Assembly (NCBI GenBank): GCA_002082585.1
Contig: CP020563.1
Coordinates: 1,048,001-1,112,000 of the forward strand
Source: Kitasatospora albolonga
GTDB lineage: Bacteria > Actinomycetota > Actinomycetes > Streptomycetales > Streptomycetaceae
DNA length: 64,000 nt
Reading direction: 5' to 3'
The notes beneath the pieces are model-generated. The model was not told the origin of the DNA. It did no database searches and worked only from the letters and a program-made list of their open reading frames with translations. The position numbers were made by a program, and so were the translations under genes. This document shows, one piece after another, positions 7,307 to 19,136 of the stretch (position 1 is its first letter; every line of letters starts with the position of its first letter).

Positions 7307-9697
7307 TTGGGTGTGCCGCCGATGTCCGCGCCGGTCGGGGAAGGTGCCGACAACCAGCCGATCGGGTTGGCCGAACTGCCCGGAACCCAGTGGCGAGTGT
7401 GGCGCGAGGGTGTCCTGCGCTCCACGGGTTTTCCGGCGGAGGGGCTGCGCGCGCTGGCGTCGGCGGACGCCGCTTCGGCCGCCGAGGCCCATCTCGCCGG
7501 AGACCTCGACGCGTCCGGCTACCGCGCGGCCTTCGACAAGGCCGCCGCTGCCGCCGGTGCCCAGTTGTACGAGATAGCGGGCGACCCGCTCTTCCGTGAG
7601 GCGATCACCTGGCAGAACCCCGTTCTGCTGGCGTCCCTGGACGGGCTGCGCGCGGCCGGTCCCGATGCCCGCCCGGACCGCAAGACCCGCCGCAGGCAGG
7701 CGGTGGTGGCCCGTTACTGGCAGCGCTACTGCGCCAAGAACGACACCATCGGCTTCTTCGGCCCGGTGTGCTGGGTCCGGCTGACCGACGACGACGCCGT
7801 GGTGACGGCCCGGCCGGGGCCCGGTCTGGTCACCGGGCGGCAGGTGTATCTGGAGTGGTGGGCCCTGGCGGCGTTCGCGGACCGGCTGGCCGCCGATCCG
7901 CTCTTCCGGCCGTACCTGCCCGTCGCACTCCAGCCTCATCTCTCCGTACATGATGGGAAGTTGCACCGGCCGGTGACCCCGCCCGCCGCGCTCTCCCCCG
8001 CCGAGGCGGCGCTCCTCGGCCTGCTGGCGGGGCCGCGCCCGGCCGCCGCCCTGGTGGCCGAACTCGTCGCGGACCGCGGCAACCCCGTCCGCCGCGAAGC
8101 GGACGGGTTCATGCTGCTGGAGCGCCTCACCGAGCGCGGTGTGCTGCGCTGGGGCATCGACCTGCCGCTGAACCTGACCGCCGAACCGGCCCTGCGCGCG
8201 GGCATCGACGCGATCGCGGAGCCCTCCGTACGCGAGGCCGCCCGGGAGGAGTTCGGCCGGCTGGACGCCGCCCGTGCGGAGGTGGCCGCGGCGGCGGGCG
8301 ATCCGGCCGCCCTGCGCGCCGCGACGGTCCGGCTGGACGAGGTGTTCACCGAGCTGACCGGGCACGACAGCCGTCGCAGGGCCGGAGAGACGTACGCGGG
8401 ACGCACGCTGTGCCACGAGGACTCCATGCGCGACCTGGAGCTGTCGTTCGGCCGCCCGCTGCTGGCGGAGCTGGCCCCCGCCCTCGACGTACTCCTCACG
8501 GCCGCGCGCTGGCTCAGCCACACCCTGGCGTCGGCGTACCGGCGGGCGCTGCGGGAGGTCCACGCCGATCTGAGCGCCGAACTCGGCACCCGTGACGTCC
8601 CGTTGGGCGATCTGCGCTATCTCGCCAACGGCCTGTTCTTCGGCTCCGGCAGGAGGCCCGTCGACGACGTCGTGGCCGCCTTCGCCGAACGCTGGGCCGA
8701 GTTGACCGGCGGTACGGAACCGGCGCCGGGCGTCCGCCACGTACGGCTGCGCTCCTCGGAGCTGGCCGCCAGGGCCGCCGAACTGTTCGACGCACCGGGG
8801 CCCGGCTGGTCCACCGCCCGTATCCACAGCCCGGACCTCCAGATCTCCGCACCCAGCCTGGAGAGCCTGGCCGCCGGGGAGTACACGGTGGTGCTCGGGG
8901 AGCTGCACGCGGCATATCTGACCCTGTGCACCGGGGTGTTCAGCTGGGCCCATCCCCGGCCGCGCTCCCTGCGGTCCGCGATCGACCGGGATCTCGGGAT
9001 GGGCCGGGTGCAGGTGCTGCTGCCGGAGGACTTCCCCCGGATGACCGCCCGGGTCGCCGATCTGCTGTGGTCGCCGGACCACTGGCAGCTCGGCTACGCC
9101 CCGGCCCACGGCGCCGAGCACTCCCGGCTGCTCCCGGTCACCGCGATGACGGTGACCGAGCGGGACGGCGACCTGGTGGCGCGCCACGCCGACGGGCAGG
9201 AGTGGCCGCTGCTGGAGGTGTTCGCCGACTTCCTGTCCATGCACACGGCGGACGCGTTCAAGCTGGCCACGGCCGGACCGCATACACCCCGGGTGTCGAT
9301 CGACCGGCTCGTCGTGGAGCGCGAGACCTGGCGCTCCACGGTGGGGGCGACGGGTCTGGCCACGGCCAAGGGCTATGCCGCGCGGTATCTCGCGGCCCGG
9401 CGCTGGGCCGCTGAACTCGGCCTGCCGGACCGGGTGTTCATCCGTCTGGGCACCGAGATCAAGCCCACGTACGCGGATCTGACCAGCCCGGCGCTGATGA
9501 ACTCGCTCGCGTCCATGGCCCGCCGCGCCCAGCAGGACGGAGGGCCCGACGTCGAGGTGGTGGTCACGGAGGCGCTGCCGCTCCCCGAGGAGACCTGGGT
9601 GCCGGACGCCTCCGGCCGTACCTACTGCTCGGAGTTGCGCCTCCAGTTCCGTGATCCGCTCGTCCCTCCGCATGCCGCAGGGGGCACCGATGACTGA
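7307..9697 (+). CDS. LanB-like (lantibiotic dehydratase N-terminal domain) protein 1
   Basis: 796 residues. The start chosen is TTG 7307, 6 nt after a GGGGGGAG ribosome site; GTG 7313 is an alternative. It belongs to the lantibiotic dehydratase family, with the family-type stretch RYWQRYCAKNDTIGFFGP near residues 136-153, shared almost exactly with the second LanB-like protein at 19137-21455. At this length it covers roughly the glutamylation domain of LanB enzymes, which transfers glutamate from glutamyl-tRNA to Ser/Thr. A C-terminal elimination domain is not apparent. No lanthipeptide precursor or cyclase gene is near. Its stop overlaps the A-T-C-T start by 8 nt, so its product is likely made with the assembly line. 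A PEARL-type aminoacyl-tRNA ligase or a dehydration partner for an NRPS intermediate are the two options. Confidence 0.85.
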   Translation: MGVPPMSAPVGEGADNQPIGLAELPGTQWRVWREGVLRSTGFPAEGLRALASADAASAAEAHLAGDLDASGYRAAFDKAAAAAGAQLYEIAGDPLFREAITWQNPVLLASLDGLRAAGPDARPDRKTRRRQAVVARYWQRYCAKNDTIGFFGPVCWVRLTDDDAVVTARPGPGLVTGRQVYLEWWALAAFADRLAADPLFRPYLPVALQPHLSVHDGKLHRPVTPPAALSPAEAALLGLLAGPRPAAALVAELVADRGNPVRREADGFMLLERLTERGVLRWGIDLPLNLTAEPALRAGIDAIAEPSVREAAREEFGRLDAARAEVAAAAGDPAALRAATVRLDEVFTELTGHDSRRRAGETYAGRTLCHEDSMRDLELSFGRPLLAELAPALDVLLTAARWLSHTLASAYRRALREVHADLSAELGTRDVPLGDLRYLANGLFFGSGRRPVDDVVAAFAERWAELTGGTEPAPGVRHVRLRSSELAARAAELFDAPGPGWSTARIHSPDLQISAPSLESLAAGEYTVVLGELHAAYLTLCTGVFSWAHPRPRSLRSAIDRDLGMGRVQVLLPEDFPRMTARVADLLWSPDHWQLGYAPAHGAEHSRLLPVTAMTVTERDGDLVARHADGQEWPLLEVFADFLSMHTADAFKLATAGPHTPRVSIDRLVVERETWRSTVGATGLATAKGYAARYLAARRWAAELGLPDRVFIRLGTEIKPTYADLTSPALMNSLASMARRAQQDGGPDVEVVVTEALPLPEETWVPDASGRTYCSELRLQFRDPLVPPHAAGGTDD

Positions 9698-12600
9698 GGC
9701 CGCGCCCGAGAGCCGGAGCAGCGTGCCCGGGAGCCTGGGCAACGTGTCCGGGAGCCTGGGCAACGTGTCCGGGAGCCTGGGCAGGGGGGAGCCGCTCCCG
9801 GCGGCCGCGCCGACCGTGGGGCATGCCGTCCTGGCGGCGGCGCGGCGGAACCCCGGCGCGATCGCCGTACGCCAGGGCCGCCACGCGGTCACCTACGCCG
9901 AACTGACCGCCTCCGCCGGTCGTTTCGCCCGGACGCTGCGCGATCTCGGCGTGGGGCCGGAGGTCGCGGTCGGGGTGTGCGGCCGACGGGGGCCGCACAC
10001 TGTCGCGGCGATGCTGGGCGTCCTGCTCGCGGGCGGCGCCTATGTGCCGCTGGACCCGACGCACCCGCGTGACCGGCTGCTGGCCGTTCTCGACGACGCC
10101 GGGGCGGAGCTCGTGGTCGTCGACGGCGAGGGGCGCGCGCTGCTCGCCGACGCCGCGCCGGACCGGCTGTTCGTGACCGCACCGGCCGAGGGGCCGGTCG
10201 CGGCGGTCGCGCCGCACGAACCGCACGAACCGTCCCAGGGCCACCACTCGAACCTCGACGCGCTGCTCCCGGATGCCCTGTCCCCGGACAACTCCGCGTA
10301 CGTGATGTACACCTCCGGCTCGACCGGTGCCCCCAAAGGCGTGGTCGTCACCCATCGCAATGTGACGGCGTTCCTCACCGCCGCCGCGCACCGCCTCGGG
10401 ATCGGTACGGACACGGTCGCCCTGGCCACCGCCTCGTTCGGCTTCGACGTGAGCGTCCTGGAGGTCTTCACCACGCTGGCCGTCGGCGGCACCGTCGCCC
10501 TGGTGCCGGAGGCCGACCGACGGTCCCCGGAGCGGCTCGGCCGCTTCGCCGCGGAGCACGGCGTCACCTGGGCCGCCCCGCCCGTGTCGATGCTGCCGCT
10601 GCTGGACCCGGCCGACTTCGCCGCGCTGCGGGTGCTCGTGGCCACCGCCGAGCCGGTCGCGCCCGATCAGGTGCGGCGCTGGGCCGGTACCGCCGACGCG
10701 CCCGGGGTGCGTTTCATCAACGCCTACGGCCCCACCGAGACCACCGTCGAGGCCACCGCCCACGATGCCGTCGGCGACTGGACCCGGCCGGTGCCGATCG
10801 GGCGTCCGCTGCCGAACCTCCGGGTGTACGTGGTGGACGCGGCGCTGCACCGGACGCCCGTGGGTGTGGCGGGCGAGCTGTGGATCGGGGGTGCCGGACC
10901 GGCCCGGGGGTATCTGGGGCGGCCCGGTGCGACCGCGCGGCAGTTCGTCGCCGACCCCTTCTCCGGGTCGGGCGGGCGGCTCTACCGCACCGGTGACCTG
11001 GCGGCCCGGGAGGCCGACGGGACCCTGCGCTACCTCGGCCGTGCCGACCGGCAGCTCAAGGTCCGGGGCCACCGGGTCGAGCCCGGGGAGGTGGAGGCCG
11101 TCCTGACCTCTCATCCCGGGGTCCGCCAGGCGGTCGTCGATCTGGTCCCGGCTCCGGCGGGCCCCCTGCTGACGGCGTTCCTGACGCCCTCGCAGGCCCC
11201 GTCGCAGGCGCCGCCGTCGGAGACGTCCTCGCAGGCACCCTCACAGACCCCGTCGGACGCGGTCCTGCGCGAGCACTGCCGCCGGGTGCTGCCCGCCGCC
11301 CTGGTGCCCGCGCGCTTCGTCCGGCTCGGCACCCTGCCCCGTACCGCCTCCGGCAAGACCGACCGGGCGGCACTGCACGCCCTGGCGGCACCGGCCGACA
11401 ACCCCGGGACCGGCGGCGGCTGGCAGCCGGACGGTGAGGAGGCGGCCGTCCTCGCCCGGGCCTGGGCCGATGTCCTCGGGGTGCCGGTGCGCTCCGGCGA
11501 CGACACCTTCTTCGACGCGGGCGGGCACTCCCTCGGCGCGATGCGGCTGGTCGCCCGGTTACGGTCCGATCTGGACCGGGACGTGCGGATCGAGGACGTC
11601 CTGCGCAGCCGTACGGTCGACGGCATCGCCGCCGTCCTGGCCGCCGCCCCGCCGACCGGCCAGGAGCTGACGCTCGGCAACCCGCCGGCACTGTCGGCGG
11701 CGCAGCGGCGGCTGTGGTTCCTCGACCAGCTCACCACACGGAGCGGCGCGCACAACATCGCGCTGGCGCGGCGGCTGCGCGGCCCACTGGACGGGGAGGC
11801 GCTGCGGTCCGCGCTGGCCGAGGTCGCCCGGCGGCACGAGGTGCTGCGCTGGCGGATACCGACCGCCGACGGTGTGCCGACGGTGGTCGTCGACCCGCCC
11901 GGTGAGATCCCGCTGCCCGTCACCGATCTGACGGCGCTGCCGCCCACGGAGCGCGCCCGCGCTCTGGAGGCGCAGCTCGCGCAGGCCGCCGGAGCCCCCT
12001 TCGACCTGGCCGCCGACCGGCTCTGGCGGGCCCGGCTGCTGCGGGTCGGCGAGGACGAGCACGTCCTCGCGGTCACCGCCCACCACGCCGTGTTCGACGG
12101 CTGGTCGCAGGGGCTGTTCCTGCACGACCTGGGCACGGCCTACGCGCGCCGCACCGCTCCGCTGCCGCCCGTCGCGGCCTCGTTCGCGGACTACGTGGCC
12201 TGGCGGGCGGACCGGGCCGAGCGCCGCGCCGCGAGTGATCTGGCCTGGTGGCGGGGGCATCTGGACGGCGTACCGCCCGTGCTGGAGCTGCCCGCCGACC
12301 ATCCCCGCCCGGCCGAACAGTCCTTCCGGGGCGGGCGCGTGGAGACGCTGCTCGGTACGGAGACCACGGCGGCGGTGCACGCGCTGGCCCGGGAGTGCGG
12401 GGCGACGCCGTCGGCGGTGCTGCTGGCCGTGCTCGGCCGGCTCGCCGGACTGCTCGCCGGACGCGAGGACGTGGTCATCGGCACGCCCGCCGTGGACCGG
12501 CGGCACCCCGCGTTCCTGGATCTCGTGGGCTTCTTCATCGAGGTGGTGCCGCTGCGGCTGCGCCCGGCCGCCGACCGGAGCTTCCGGGCGCAGCTGCTGG

Positions 12601-13370
12601 GGGCCCGCGATGAGCTGCTGGACGCCCTGGCCCACCCCGAGGCACCGGTCGAACGCCTGGTGGAGGAGTTGCGGCTGCCCCGCGATCCGTCCCGCCAGCC
12701 GCTGGTCCAGGTGCTGTTCAACGCCTACAACTTCCCGCAGCCACGGCTGGAAATGCCCGGTCTCGGTGTCACGGCGGAGCCCGTGCCCGTGCCCGGGGCG
12801 CCGTTCGACCTGACCGTGTACGCCACCGAGTCCGCGGGCCGTTACCGGATCGAGCTCGTCCACAGCACCGATCTGTTCACGGCCGCCCGCGCGGAGCGGC
12901 TCCTCGCCGCCTATGTCCACCTGCTGAACGCCTTCCTCGACGCGCCGGACCGTCCGGCCGGGGAGACCGGCCTCGGCCCGTACGCCGATCTGCTGAAGGG
13001 CACGGCCGCCGGTCCCGCCCCCGCCCCGGCCGCCCCGCAACAGCCCGCCGTCCCCGGAGGCGGCAGCGAGGCGGCCGTCCTGTCCGTGTGGCGGCAGGTC
13101 CTGGGGCGCGACGACATCAGGGCCACCGACAACTTCTTCGACGTCGGCGGAACGTCACTGCTGCTCGTCGCCGTGCGGCAGCGGCTCGAGGACGTGCTCG
13201 GACGGCCGCTGCGGGTCGTGGACCTGTTCCACCACCCGAACGTCCGCGCCTTCGCCGCCCATCTCGACGGCGTCGCCCCGACGGCCGGTGCGGACCGGGG
13301 CACCGACCGTGCGCTGGCACGCCGCCGCCGTACCCCCTCCCGCGCCGCCCGCCGACGCGGCACCGACTGA
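9690..13370 (+). CDS. NRPS, A-T-C-T
   Basis: 1226 residues from ATG 9690 with GGGGG upstream. The order is a low-complexity N terminus (three repeats of a 7-residue unit), an A domain (about 45-560; YTSGSTG at 207-213), T1 with Ser614, a C domain (HHAVFDG, His798), and T2 with FFDVGGTSL, Ser1156. The A pocket as I read it is D-V-L-A-V-T-A-V-E, unassigned. A loop before the A10 core holds [12 protein letters not shown] repeats. T2 has no adenylation domain in cis, so it must be loaded in trans or by the single A domain. Residue 624 is a TTA codon (11559-11561), implying bldA dependence. The C terminus is Arg-rich. The PKS gene follows after 40 nt, so T2 probably hands its chain to that KS. Confidence 0.9.
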   Translation: MTEAAPESRSSVPGSLGNVSGSLGNVSGSLGRGEPLPAAAPTVGHAVLAAARRNPGAIAVRQGRHAVTYAELTASAGRFARTLRDLGVGPEVAVGVCGRRGPHTVAAMLGVLLAGGAYVPLDPTHPRDRLLAVLDDAGAELVVVDGEGRALLADAAPDRLFVTAPAEGPVAAVAPHEPHEPSQGHHSNLDALLPDALSPDNSAYVMYTSGSTGAPKGVVVTHRNVTAFLTAAAHRLGIGTDTVALATASFGFDVSVLEVFTTLAVGGTVALVPEADRRSPERLGRFAAEHGVTWAAPPVSMLPLLDPADFAALRVLVATAEPVAPDQVRRWAGTADAPGVRFINAYGPTETTVEATAHDAVGDWTRPVPIGRPLPNLRVYVVDAALHRTPVGVAGELWIGGAGPARGYLGRPGATARQFVADPFSGSGGRLYRTGDLAAREADGTLRYLGRADRQLKVRGHRVEPGEVEAVLTSHPGVRQAVVDLVPAPAGPLLTAFLTPSQAPSQAPPSETSSQAPSQTPSDAVLREHCRRVLPAALVPARFVRLGTLPRTASGKTDRAALHALAAPADNPGTGGGWQPDGEEAAVLARAWADVLGVPVRSGDDTFFDAGGHSLGAMRLVARLRSDLDRDVRIEDVLRSRTVDGIAAVLAAAPPTGQELTLGNPPALSAAQRRLWFLDQLTTRSGAHNIALARRLRGPLDGEALRSALAEVARRHEVLRWRIPTADGVPTVVVDPPGEIPLPVTDLTALPPTERARALEAQLAQAAGAPFDLAADRLWRARLLRVGEDEHVLAVTAHHAVFDGWSQGLFLHDLGTAYARRTAPLPPVAASFADYVAWRADRAERRAASDLAWWRGHLDGVPPVLELPADHPRPAEQSFRGGRVETLLGTETTAAVHALARECGATPSAVLLAVLGRLAGLLAGREDVVIGTPAVDRRHPAFLDLVGFFIEVVPLRLRPAADRSFRAQLLGARDELLDALAHPEAPVERLVEELRLPRDPSRQPLVQVLFNAYNFPQPRLEMPGLGVTAEPVPVPGAPFDLTVYATESAGRYRIELVHSTDLFTAARAERLLAAYVHLLNAFLDAPDRPAGETGLGPYADLLKGTAAGPAPAPAAPQQPAVPGGGSEAAVLSVWRQVLGRDDIRATDNFFDVGGTSLLLVAVRQRLEDVLGRPLRVVDLFHHPNVRAFAAHLDGVAPTAGADRGTDRALARRRRTPSRAARRRGTD
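9723..9784 (+). repeat. Three tandem 21-nt repeats in the 5' end of the A-T-C-T gene
   Basis: Two near-identical 21-nt units and a third of 20 nt run in frame and encode a Gly/Ser-rich 7-residue unit (SGSLGNV). They lie before the adenylation domain and are likely a flexible, slippage-prone linker. Confidence 0.85.
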
Positions 13371-13410
13371 CACCGCACCGCCCGGCTTCCGAACCCGAAG
13401 AGGCAGAAAC

Positions 13411-16400
13411 ATGACGACCCCGTACGACTCTCCCGGCGGCGCTCACGACGTCCTCGGCGGCGCCGACGACATCGAACCGATCGCGATCGTGGGCATGGCC
13501 TGCAGGCTGCCCGGCGCGGCCGACGTGGACGCCCTGTGGCGCAACCTGGTCGACGGTGTCGTGTCGACCCGGACCCTGTCGCGTGCCGAGCTGCTCGCCG
13601 CCGGGGTGCCGCCGGAGACAGCCGACGACCCGTCGTACGTACCCGTGGTGTCCGCCCTGGACCACCCCGAGTCGTTCGACCCCGGTTTCTTCGGCATGAC
13701 CCGCCGTGAGGCGGAGCTCGCCGATCCGCAGATCCGGCTCTTCATGGAGCTGGCGAACACCGCGCTGGAGCACGGCGGTTACGACCCGAAGCGCTTCGAG
13801 GGGGACATCGGCGTCTGGGGCGGGGTGGGGCCGACCCGGTACTTCTACCGGCACCTCGGCGGCAACCGTGCCGTGCTCGACGCCCTGGACGGGTCGATGG
13901 CCCTGTCCAACGCCAACCTGGCGGACTACGTCACGACCACCACCTCGTACCACCTCGACCTGCGCGGGCCGAGCATCAGCGTGCACACGGCCTGCTCCAC
14001 CTCACTGGTCGCCGTGCACACCGCGTGCGAGTCGCTGCGCGGCGGCGAGTGCGATCTCGCGCTGGCGGGCGGCGCCTCCATCGAGCTGCCGCTCCACCAC
14101 GGCTACCGGCACACCGAGGGCGGGGTCGAGTCCGAGGACGGCCGCTGCCGCCCGTTCGACGCCGCCGCGACGGGCACCGTCTGGGCCTCCGGGGGCGCCA
14201 TGGTGCTGCTCAAGCGGCTCTCCGACGCCCTGGCGGACGGCGATCACGTGCACGCGGTGATCCGGGGCAGCGCGGTCAACAACGACGGCGCCGACAAGGT
14301 GGGGTTCACCGCGCCCAGCGTGGAGGGGCAGGCCGCGGCGGTGACGACGGCGCTCTCCGTGGCCGGGGTCGACCCCCGGACGGTGGGCTATGTCGAGGCG
14401 CACGGCACGGCCACCGGTCTCGGCGACCCGATCGAGGTGCGGGCGCTCTCGCAGGCGTACGGGCGCGGGACCGGCGACCGGGGCTGGTGCGGGCTGAGCT
14501 CCCTCAAGTCCAACATGGGCCACCTGAGCCAGGCGGCGGGGGCCGCCGGGCTGATCAAGGCGGCGCTGTCGCTGCGCCACCGGATGATCCCGGCCAGCGT
14601 CGGCTACGAGTCGCCCAACCCGGCCATCGACTTCGACAGCGGCCCGTTCTACGTCAACGCCACCCTGGCCAAGTGGGACACCGACGGCACCCCGCGCCGG
14701 GCCGGGGTCAGCTCGTTCGGCATCGGCGGCACCAACGCGCACGTCATCCTGGAGGAGGCGCCGCCGGTCCCGGCGGGCACCCCGTCGGAGCGGTCCGCGC
14801 ATCTGCTGCAATTGTCCGCGCGGACCCCCGAGGCCCTGGCGACCGCTGTGGACGAACTCGCCGCGCACCTGGCCGACCGGCCCGGACTGGCTCTCGCCGA
14901 CGTGGCGCACACCCTGCGGACCGGCCGCCGCGAGCACCGGCACCGTACGGCGGTCGTCGCCACCGACACCGCGAGCGCGGTGGCCGCGCTCCGGGCGGGC
15001 AAACGCCGGCCGACCGGGGAGGCGGCCCGCCAACGCCCGCAGCTGGCCTGGCTGTTCTCCGGGCAGGGCTCCCAGTACGCGGGCATGGGGGCGGAGCTCT
15101 ACCGCACCGAGCCCGTCTTCCGGGACGCCGTCGACGCCTGCGCCGCCCTTCTCGTACCGGAACTGGGCCTGGACATAAGAGAGTTGCTGTTCGCCGACGG
15201 CGGCGGCCCGGACGCGGAGGCGGCGCGGGCCGAACAGGAGGCTGCCGACGAGAAGTTGCGCCGCACCCGGTACACCCAGCCGGCGCTGTTCACCGTGGAG
15301 TACGCGCTCGCCGTGCTCTGGCGCTCGTGGGGCCACTCCCCCGACGCGATGGCCGGCCACTCCATCGGGGAGTACGTCGCCGCCACCCTGGCCGGGGTCT
15401 TCGAACTGCCCGACGCGCTGCGGCTGGTGGCGCTGCGCGGGCGGCTGATGGACGCCCTGCCGGCCGGTGCGATGCTCGCCGTGCAGCTGGGGGCGGACGA
15501 GGTGGCGCCCCGGCTGCCCGCCGCCCTGTCGGTGGCCACCGTGAACGGGCCGGGCGTGTGCGTGGTGGCCGGTCCGCCCGAGGCGGTCGAGGCGTTCGCG
15601 GCGGAGCTGAAGGCGGACGGCCACCGCAGCCGTGAGCTGCGCACCTCGCACGCCTTCCACTCCGCGATGATGGAGCCGGTGCTCGCCGAGTTCACCGCCG
15701 CCGTGGCCTCGGTGGAGCGGCGGGCCCCGCAACTGCCCTTCCTGTCCAATGTGACGGGTACGTGGTTCACCGAAGAAGACGCCGCCGACCCGGCGTACTG
15801 GTCGCGGCACCTGCGCTCCACCGTCCTCTTCGGGGAGTGCGTCGCCACCCTGCTGGCCGGGGGCGCGTGGGCGTTCGTGGAGTGCGGGCCGGGCCGTCAG
15901 CTCGCCGGACTGGTGCGGATGCAGACCGGGCGCGACGCGCTGGTGCTGCCGAGCCTGCCCGGGTCGGCCGAGTCCGCCGACGGCGCGGCCGTCTGCTACA
16001 CGGCCGCCGGGACGCTGTGGACCCGTGGATTCCCGCTGGACCCGGAGGCGTTCGGGCAGCGGGCGGCCCGGGTGCCGCTGCCCGTCTACCCGTACGAGAG
16101 GGTCCGCTGCTGGATCGAGCCCGATCCGCCGCAGGCCGTGGCCGCGACGGCTGGGGACACTATCGCCGCCGACGCCGCCGACCTGGTTCCGGCCGAACCC
16201 GCCGAGTGGTTCCAGGTGCCGGTGTGGCGGCGGCTGGCCCCCACGCCCGGTGCCCGGCCGGCCCCCGCCTGCGTGCTCTTCGACCCCGAGGGCGGCTCCG
16301 ACGGCCACGGCGGCGGGGACGGGCTGTACGCCGCTCTGACCCGGGGCGGTACGGCGGTGACCCGCGTACGCCCCGGCAGCGGCTACGCCCACGACGGGGC

Positions 16401-19071
16401 GGGCACGCACACCGTGCGCCCCGCCGATCCGGACGACTATCTGGCGCTCGTACGGGCCCTGAAGACCGACGGGGTTCTCACCGGGGCCGAGGGCGTACGG
16501 ATCGTGCACGCCTGGCCGTTGGCCCCCGCAGCCGGTGAGGAGCCCGTGGCGGCGGCCTGGGCGGCCCAGGAGCGCGGCTATCTCAGCCTCGTCTGCCTGG
16601 CCCGGGCGCTCGCCGCCGAGGCCGCCGACCTCCCCGTCCACCTCGATGTGGTCACCGCCGGGGTGCACGACGTCGTCGGGGGCGACGCCCGGCACCCCGA
16701 GCACGCGACCGTGGCCGGGGCCGTGCTCGCCGTCAACCGGGAGCTGCCCGCCGTCACCGCCCGCCACCTCGACCTGGACGCCGGGCAGGCCCTGTCGGCC
16801 CGGGGCGCGGAGCAGGCGGTCGCGGCGCTGTGGCGCGACCCCGGCCCCGACCGGGACCGGCCGCTCGCCCTGCGCGGCGGCAGGCTCTGGGTGCGCGGCT
16901 TCGACCGGGCCCCGCTGCCGGAGGCCGGGGACGGGCCGTGGCGGACCGGCGGGGTCTACCTGGTCACCGGCGGCTACGACGGCCTCGGCCTGGCGGTGGC
17001 GGAGGAGCTGGCGAGCCGCTTCCGGGCCCGGCTCGTCCTGCTCGGCCGCTCCGGGCTGCCGCCGAGGGACCGGTGGGACGCGCTGCGCTCCACCTCCGGC
17101 CGCGCGGGCACGGCGGTCGCGGCGGTGGAGCGAATGGAGGCGGCGGGTGCGGAGGTGCTGACGGTGGCCGCCGACGTGTGCGACCCGGCGGCCCTGCGGC
17201 GGGTCCGCGCGGAGCTCCTGGAGCGTTTCGGGCGGCTGGACGGTGTCATCCACGCGGCGGGGCTGCCGGGCGACGGGATGCTGGAGGTCAAGCCGCTCGA
17301 CGTGGCGCGCGCGGTGCTCGCCCCGAAGATGGCCGGAACGCTGGCCCTGGAGGCCGTGTTCGGGGACCTTCCCCTGGACACCGTGGTCCTCTTCTCCTCG
17401 CTGTCCTCGGTGGTCGGTGGTATCGGGGACACGGACTACATCGGCGCCAACGCCTTCCTGGACGCCTACGCCGCCTCGGCGCACGGCTGGTCGGCCCCGG
17501 TGTCGTCGCTGGGCTGGGGCGCCTGGGCGCGGATCGGGATGGCCGCCCGCTCCACCGCGCGCGCGTTCCTGGAGCGGCCGACGGCCTCCGGCGGCGTACC
17601 GGTCGCCCACCCGGTGCTGACCGAGCTGGTACCGGCCTCCGACGGCTCGCCCGCGTACTGCCGGGGCGTCATCTCGGCCGAACAGCACTGGCTGCTCGAC
17701 GAGCACCGCATCGGCGGAGTGCCCGTCATGCCCGGCACCGGGCAGCTCGAACTCGTCCGCGCGGCGGTGGCCGCCTGGCGGCCCGCACCGGACGAGGACA
17801 GCGAACTGGAGCTGACCGACATCGCGTTCACCGAACCGGTCACCGCCCCGGACGGCACCCGGACGGAGGTACGGGTCGCCCTGTGGGCGGACGCCGACGG
17901 GACGGAGTTCGCCCTGTCCACCGTGCGCGACGGCACCCTGCGCTCCCACACCCGGGGCCGTGCCGCCTGGGTGCGGCCGGAACCCGCCGCGCCGGTCGAC
18001 ACCGTCGCGGTCCGCGAGCGGTGCGTGGCGGTGGAGCGGGCGGCCGACCTCTTCAACTCCCGGCTCGACGAGAACCCGGTCCTGACGTTCGGTCCGCGCT
18101 GGCGCTGTCTGCGCGAGGCGTGGATCGGTGACGACGAGGAGATCGTGCGCCTGGCCCCGGCCGGGGCGGACGGCCTGGGCTGGCCGCTGCATCCGGTGCT
18201 GCTGGACGTGGCGACCATGCCGCTCGGGCCGGGCGGCGGCGGCAGCCGGCTGCCGATCGGCTACGGCCGCGTACGCGTCCACGCCCCGCTCGACACGGCG
18301 GTGTGGGTCTACCGGTCGCGCGACGGCGCCCACGCCGACGACGCCTCGGTCATCTCCTGGGACTTCACCGTCACCGACGCCGCCGGACGGCCGCTCGTCA
18401 CGGTCGGCGACTTCATGCTGCGCATCGTCCGGCCGGAGGCGTCCCGCGCGGCCGTCGCTGCGCCGCCGGAGCCGGTGACGCAGGACACCGGTCCGGCGGA
18501 CCCCTGGGCGATCCTGCCCGCCGACGGCCTGGAGGCGCTCCACCGCGTGGTGGCCGCGACCCCCGCGGCCCATGTGCTGATCGCGCCCGGGCGGTACGAC
18601 GGCATGCTGCGCGGCAGCGCCGAACGGGCCGAGCGGGCCCTTGCCGTGCTGCGCGGCGAGAGCGTCGAACCGGCCGCCGCGACCGCCGCCTCCGGCCTGC
18701 CGGGCAGCTCCGGCCCGTCCGGCGCGGACGCGGCGGACGGTGACGACCTGGTGGCGGTCATCGGCCGGATCTGGTCGGCGGTCCTCGGTGAGCAGGACCT
18801 CTCGGAGGACGACGACTTCTTCGAGCTGGGCGGGAACTCGCTCGTGGCCGTGCAGCTGGTCGCGCAGATCCGCAGGGCGACGGGGGTGCGGATGCCGATA
18901 CGGACGCTGTTCGACGCCCCCACGATCGCGGGCATGGCCGCGCGCATCGCGGAACTGCGGGAACGGGACGCGCAGGAGCGGGACGCAGCGGACCGGCCGG
19001 AGCGTCCGACGCCGCCCCCGCCCGCCGCTCCGGGGGGCATGACGATTCCGGTCCTGCCGCGTCCGAGCTGA
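13411..19071 (+). CDS. Type I polyketide synthase module, KS-AT-KR-DH-ACP
   Basis: 1886 residues from ATG 13411 (AGAGG upstream). The KS (about 24-450) has the full triad: Cys195 in TACSTS, EAHGTAT and NMGH. The AT (about 545-880) has GHSIGEY with Ser651 and a HAFH motif, which predicts malonyl-CoA. A ketoreductase near 1150-1400 has the NADPH motif TGGYDGLG and the catalytic Ser/Tyr region ending YIGANAF; the LDD motif of B-type KRs is absent. A dehydratase follows, with [11 protein letters not shown] and a second-half HPVLLD motif. The ACP has FFELGGNSL with Ser1810. The DH lies after the KR, the reverse of the usual DH-KR order. The module should add one acetate and leave an alpha,beta-unsaturated unit for the first C domain of the large NRPS. 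It ends at a bidirectional terminator. Confidence 0.93.
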   Translation: MTTPYDSPGGAHDVLGGADDIEPIAIVGMACRLPGAADVDALWRNLVDGVVSTRTLSRAELLAAGVPPETADDPSYVPVVSALDHPESFDPGFFGMTRREAELADPQIRLFMELANTALEHGGYDPKRFEGDIGVWGGVGPTRYFYRHLGGNRAVLDALDGSMALSNANLADYVTTTTSYHLDLRGPSISVHTACSTSLVAVHTACESLRGGECDLALAGGASIELPLHHGYRHTEGGVESEDGRCRPFDAAATGTVWASGGAMVLLKRLSDALADGDHVHAVIRGSAVNNDGADKVGFTAPSVEGQAAAVTTALSVAGVDPRTVGYVEAHGTATGLGDPIEVRALSQAYGRGTGDRGWCGLSSLKSNMGHLSQAAGAAGLIKAALSLRHRMIPASVGYESPNPAIDFDSGPFYVNATLAKWDTDGTPRRAGVSSFGIGGTNAHVILEEAPPVPAGTPSERSAHLLQLSARTPEALATAVDELAAHLADRPGLALADVAHTLRTGRREHRHRTAVVATDTASAVAALRAGKRRPTGEAARQRPQLAWLFSGQGSQYAGMGAELYRTEPVFRDAVDACAALLVPELGLDIRELLFADGGGPDAEAARAEQEAADEKLRRTRYTQPALFTVEYALAVLWRSWGHSPDAMAGHSIGEYVAATLAGVFELPDALRLVALRGRLMDALPAGAMLAVQLGADEVAPRLPAALSVATVNGPGVCVVAGPPEAVEAFAAELKADGHRSRELRTSHAFHSAMMEPVLAEFTAAVASVERRAPQLPFLSNVTGTWFTEEDAADPAYWSRHLRSTVLFGECVATLLAGGAWAFVECGPGRQLAGLVRMQTGRDALVLPSLPGSAESADGAAVCYTAAGTLWTRGFPLDPEAFGQRAARVPLPVYPYERVRCWIEPDPPQAVAATAGDTIAADAADLVPAEPAEWFQVPVWRRLAPTPGARPAPACVLFDPEGGSDGHGGGDGLYAALTRGGTAVTRVRPGSGYAHDGAGTHTVRPADPDDYLALVRALKTDGVLTGAEGVRIVHAWPLAPAAGEEPVAAAWAAQERGYLSLVCLARALAAEAADLPVHLDVVTAGVHDVVGGDARHPEHATVAGAVLAVNRELPAVTARHLDLDAGQALSARGAEQAVAALWRDPGPDRDRPLALRGGRLWVRGFDRAPLPEAGDGPWRTGGVYLVTGGYDGLGLAVAEELASRFRARLVLLGRSGLPPRDRWDALRSTSGRAGTAVAAVERMEAAGAEVLTVAADVCDPAALRRVRAELLERFGRLDGVIHAAGLPGDGMLEVKPLDVARAVLAPKMAGTLALEAVFGDLPLDTVVLFSSLSSVVGGIGDTDYIGANAFLDAYAASAHGWSAPVSSLGWGAWARIGMAARSTARAFLERPTASGGVPVAHPVLTELVPASDGSPAYCRGVISAEQHWLLDEHRIGGVPVMPGTGQLELVRAAVAAWRPAPDEDSELELTDIAFTEPVTAPDGTRTEVRVALWADADGTEFALSTVRDGTLRSHTRGRAAWVRPEPAAPVDTVAVRERCVAVERAADLFNSRLDENPVLTFGPRWRCLREAWIGDDEEIVRLAPAGADGLGWPLHPVLLDVATMPLGPGGGGSRLPIGYGRVRVHAPLDTAVWVYRSRDGAHADDASVISWDFTVTDAAGRPLVTVGDFMLRIVRPEASRAAVAAPPEPVTQDTGPADPWAILPADGLEALHRVVAATPAAHVLIAPGRYDGMLRGSAERAERALAVLRGESVEPAAATAASGLPGSSGPSGADAADGDDLVAVIGRIWSAVLGEQDLSEDDDFFELGGNSLVAVQLVAQIRRATGVRMPIRTLFDAPTIAGMAARIAELRERDAQERDAADRPERPTPPPPAAPGGMTIPVLPRPS

Positions 19072-19076
19072 GGAGA

Positions 19077-19120
19077 GGGTGGGGCGGCCCGGGGCACTTC
19101 TGCCCCGGGCCGCCCCACCC
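19077..19120. terminator. Bidirectional terminator between PKS and LanB-like 2
   Basis: A perfect 20-bp stem (19077-19096 with 19101-19120) closes a CTTC tetraloop, right between the convergent PKS stop and the stop of the second LanB-like gene. It is one of the strongest hairpins in the window. Confidence 0.9.
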
Positions 19121-19136
19121 CCACCCCCGACCGGCG

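Noticed and set aside
9651-9690. An upstream start for the A-T-C-T gene at 9651
   Set aside because: It would lie wholly inside the LanB-like gene; ATG 9690 has a good ribosome site and coupled overlap.
7217-9892. An 891-codon minus-strand frame opposite LanB-like 1
   Set aside because: Shadow frame of the real plus-strand gene, with repetitive Arg/Gly-rich translation.
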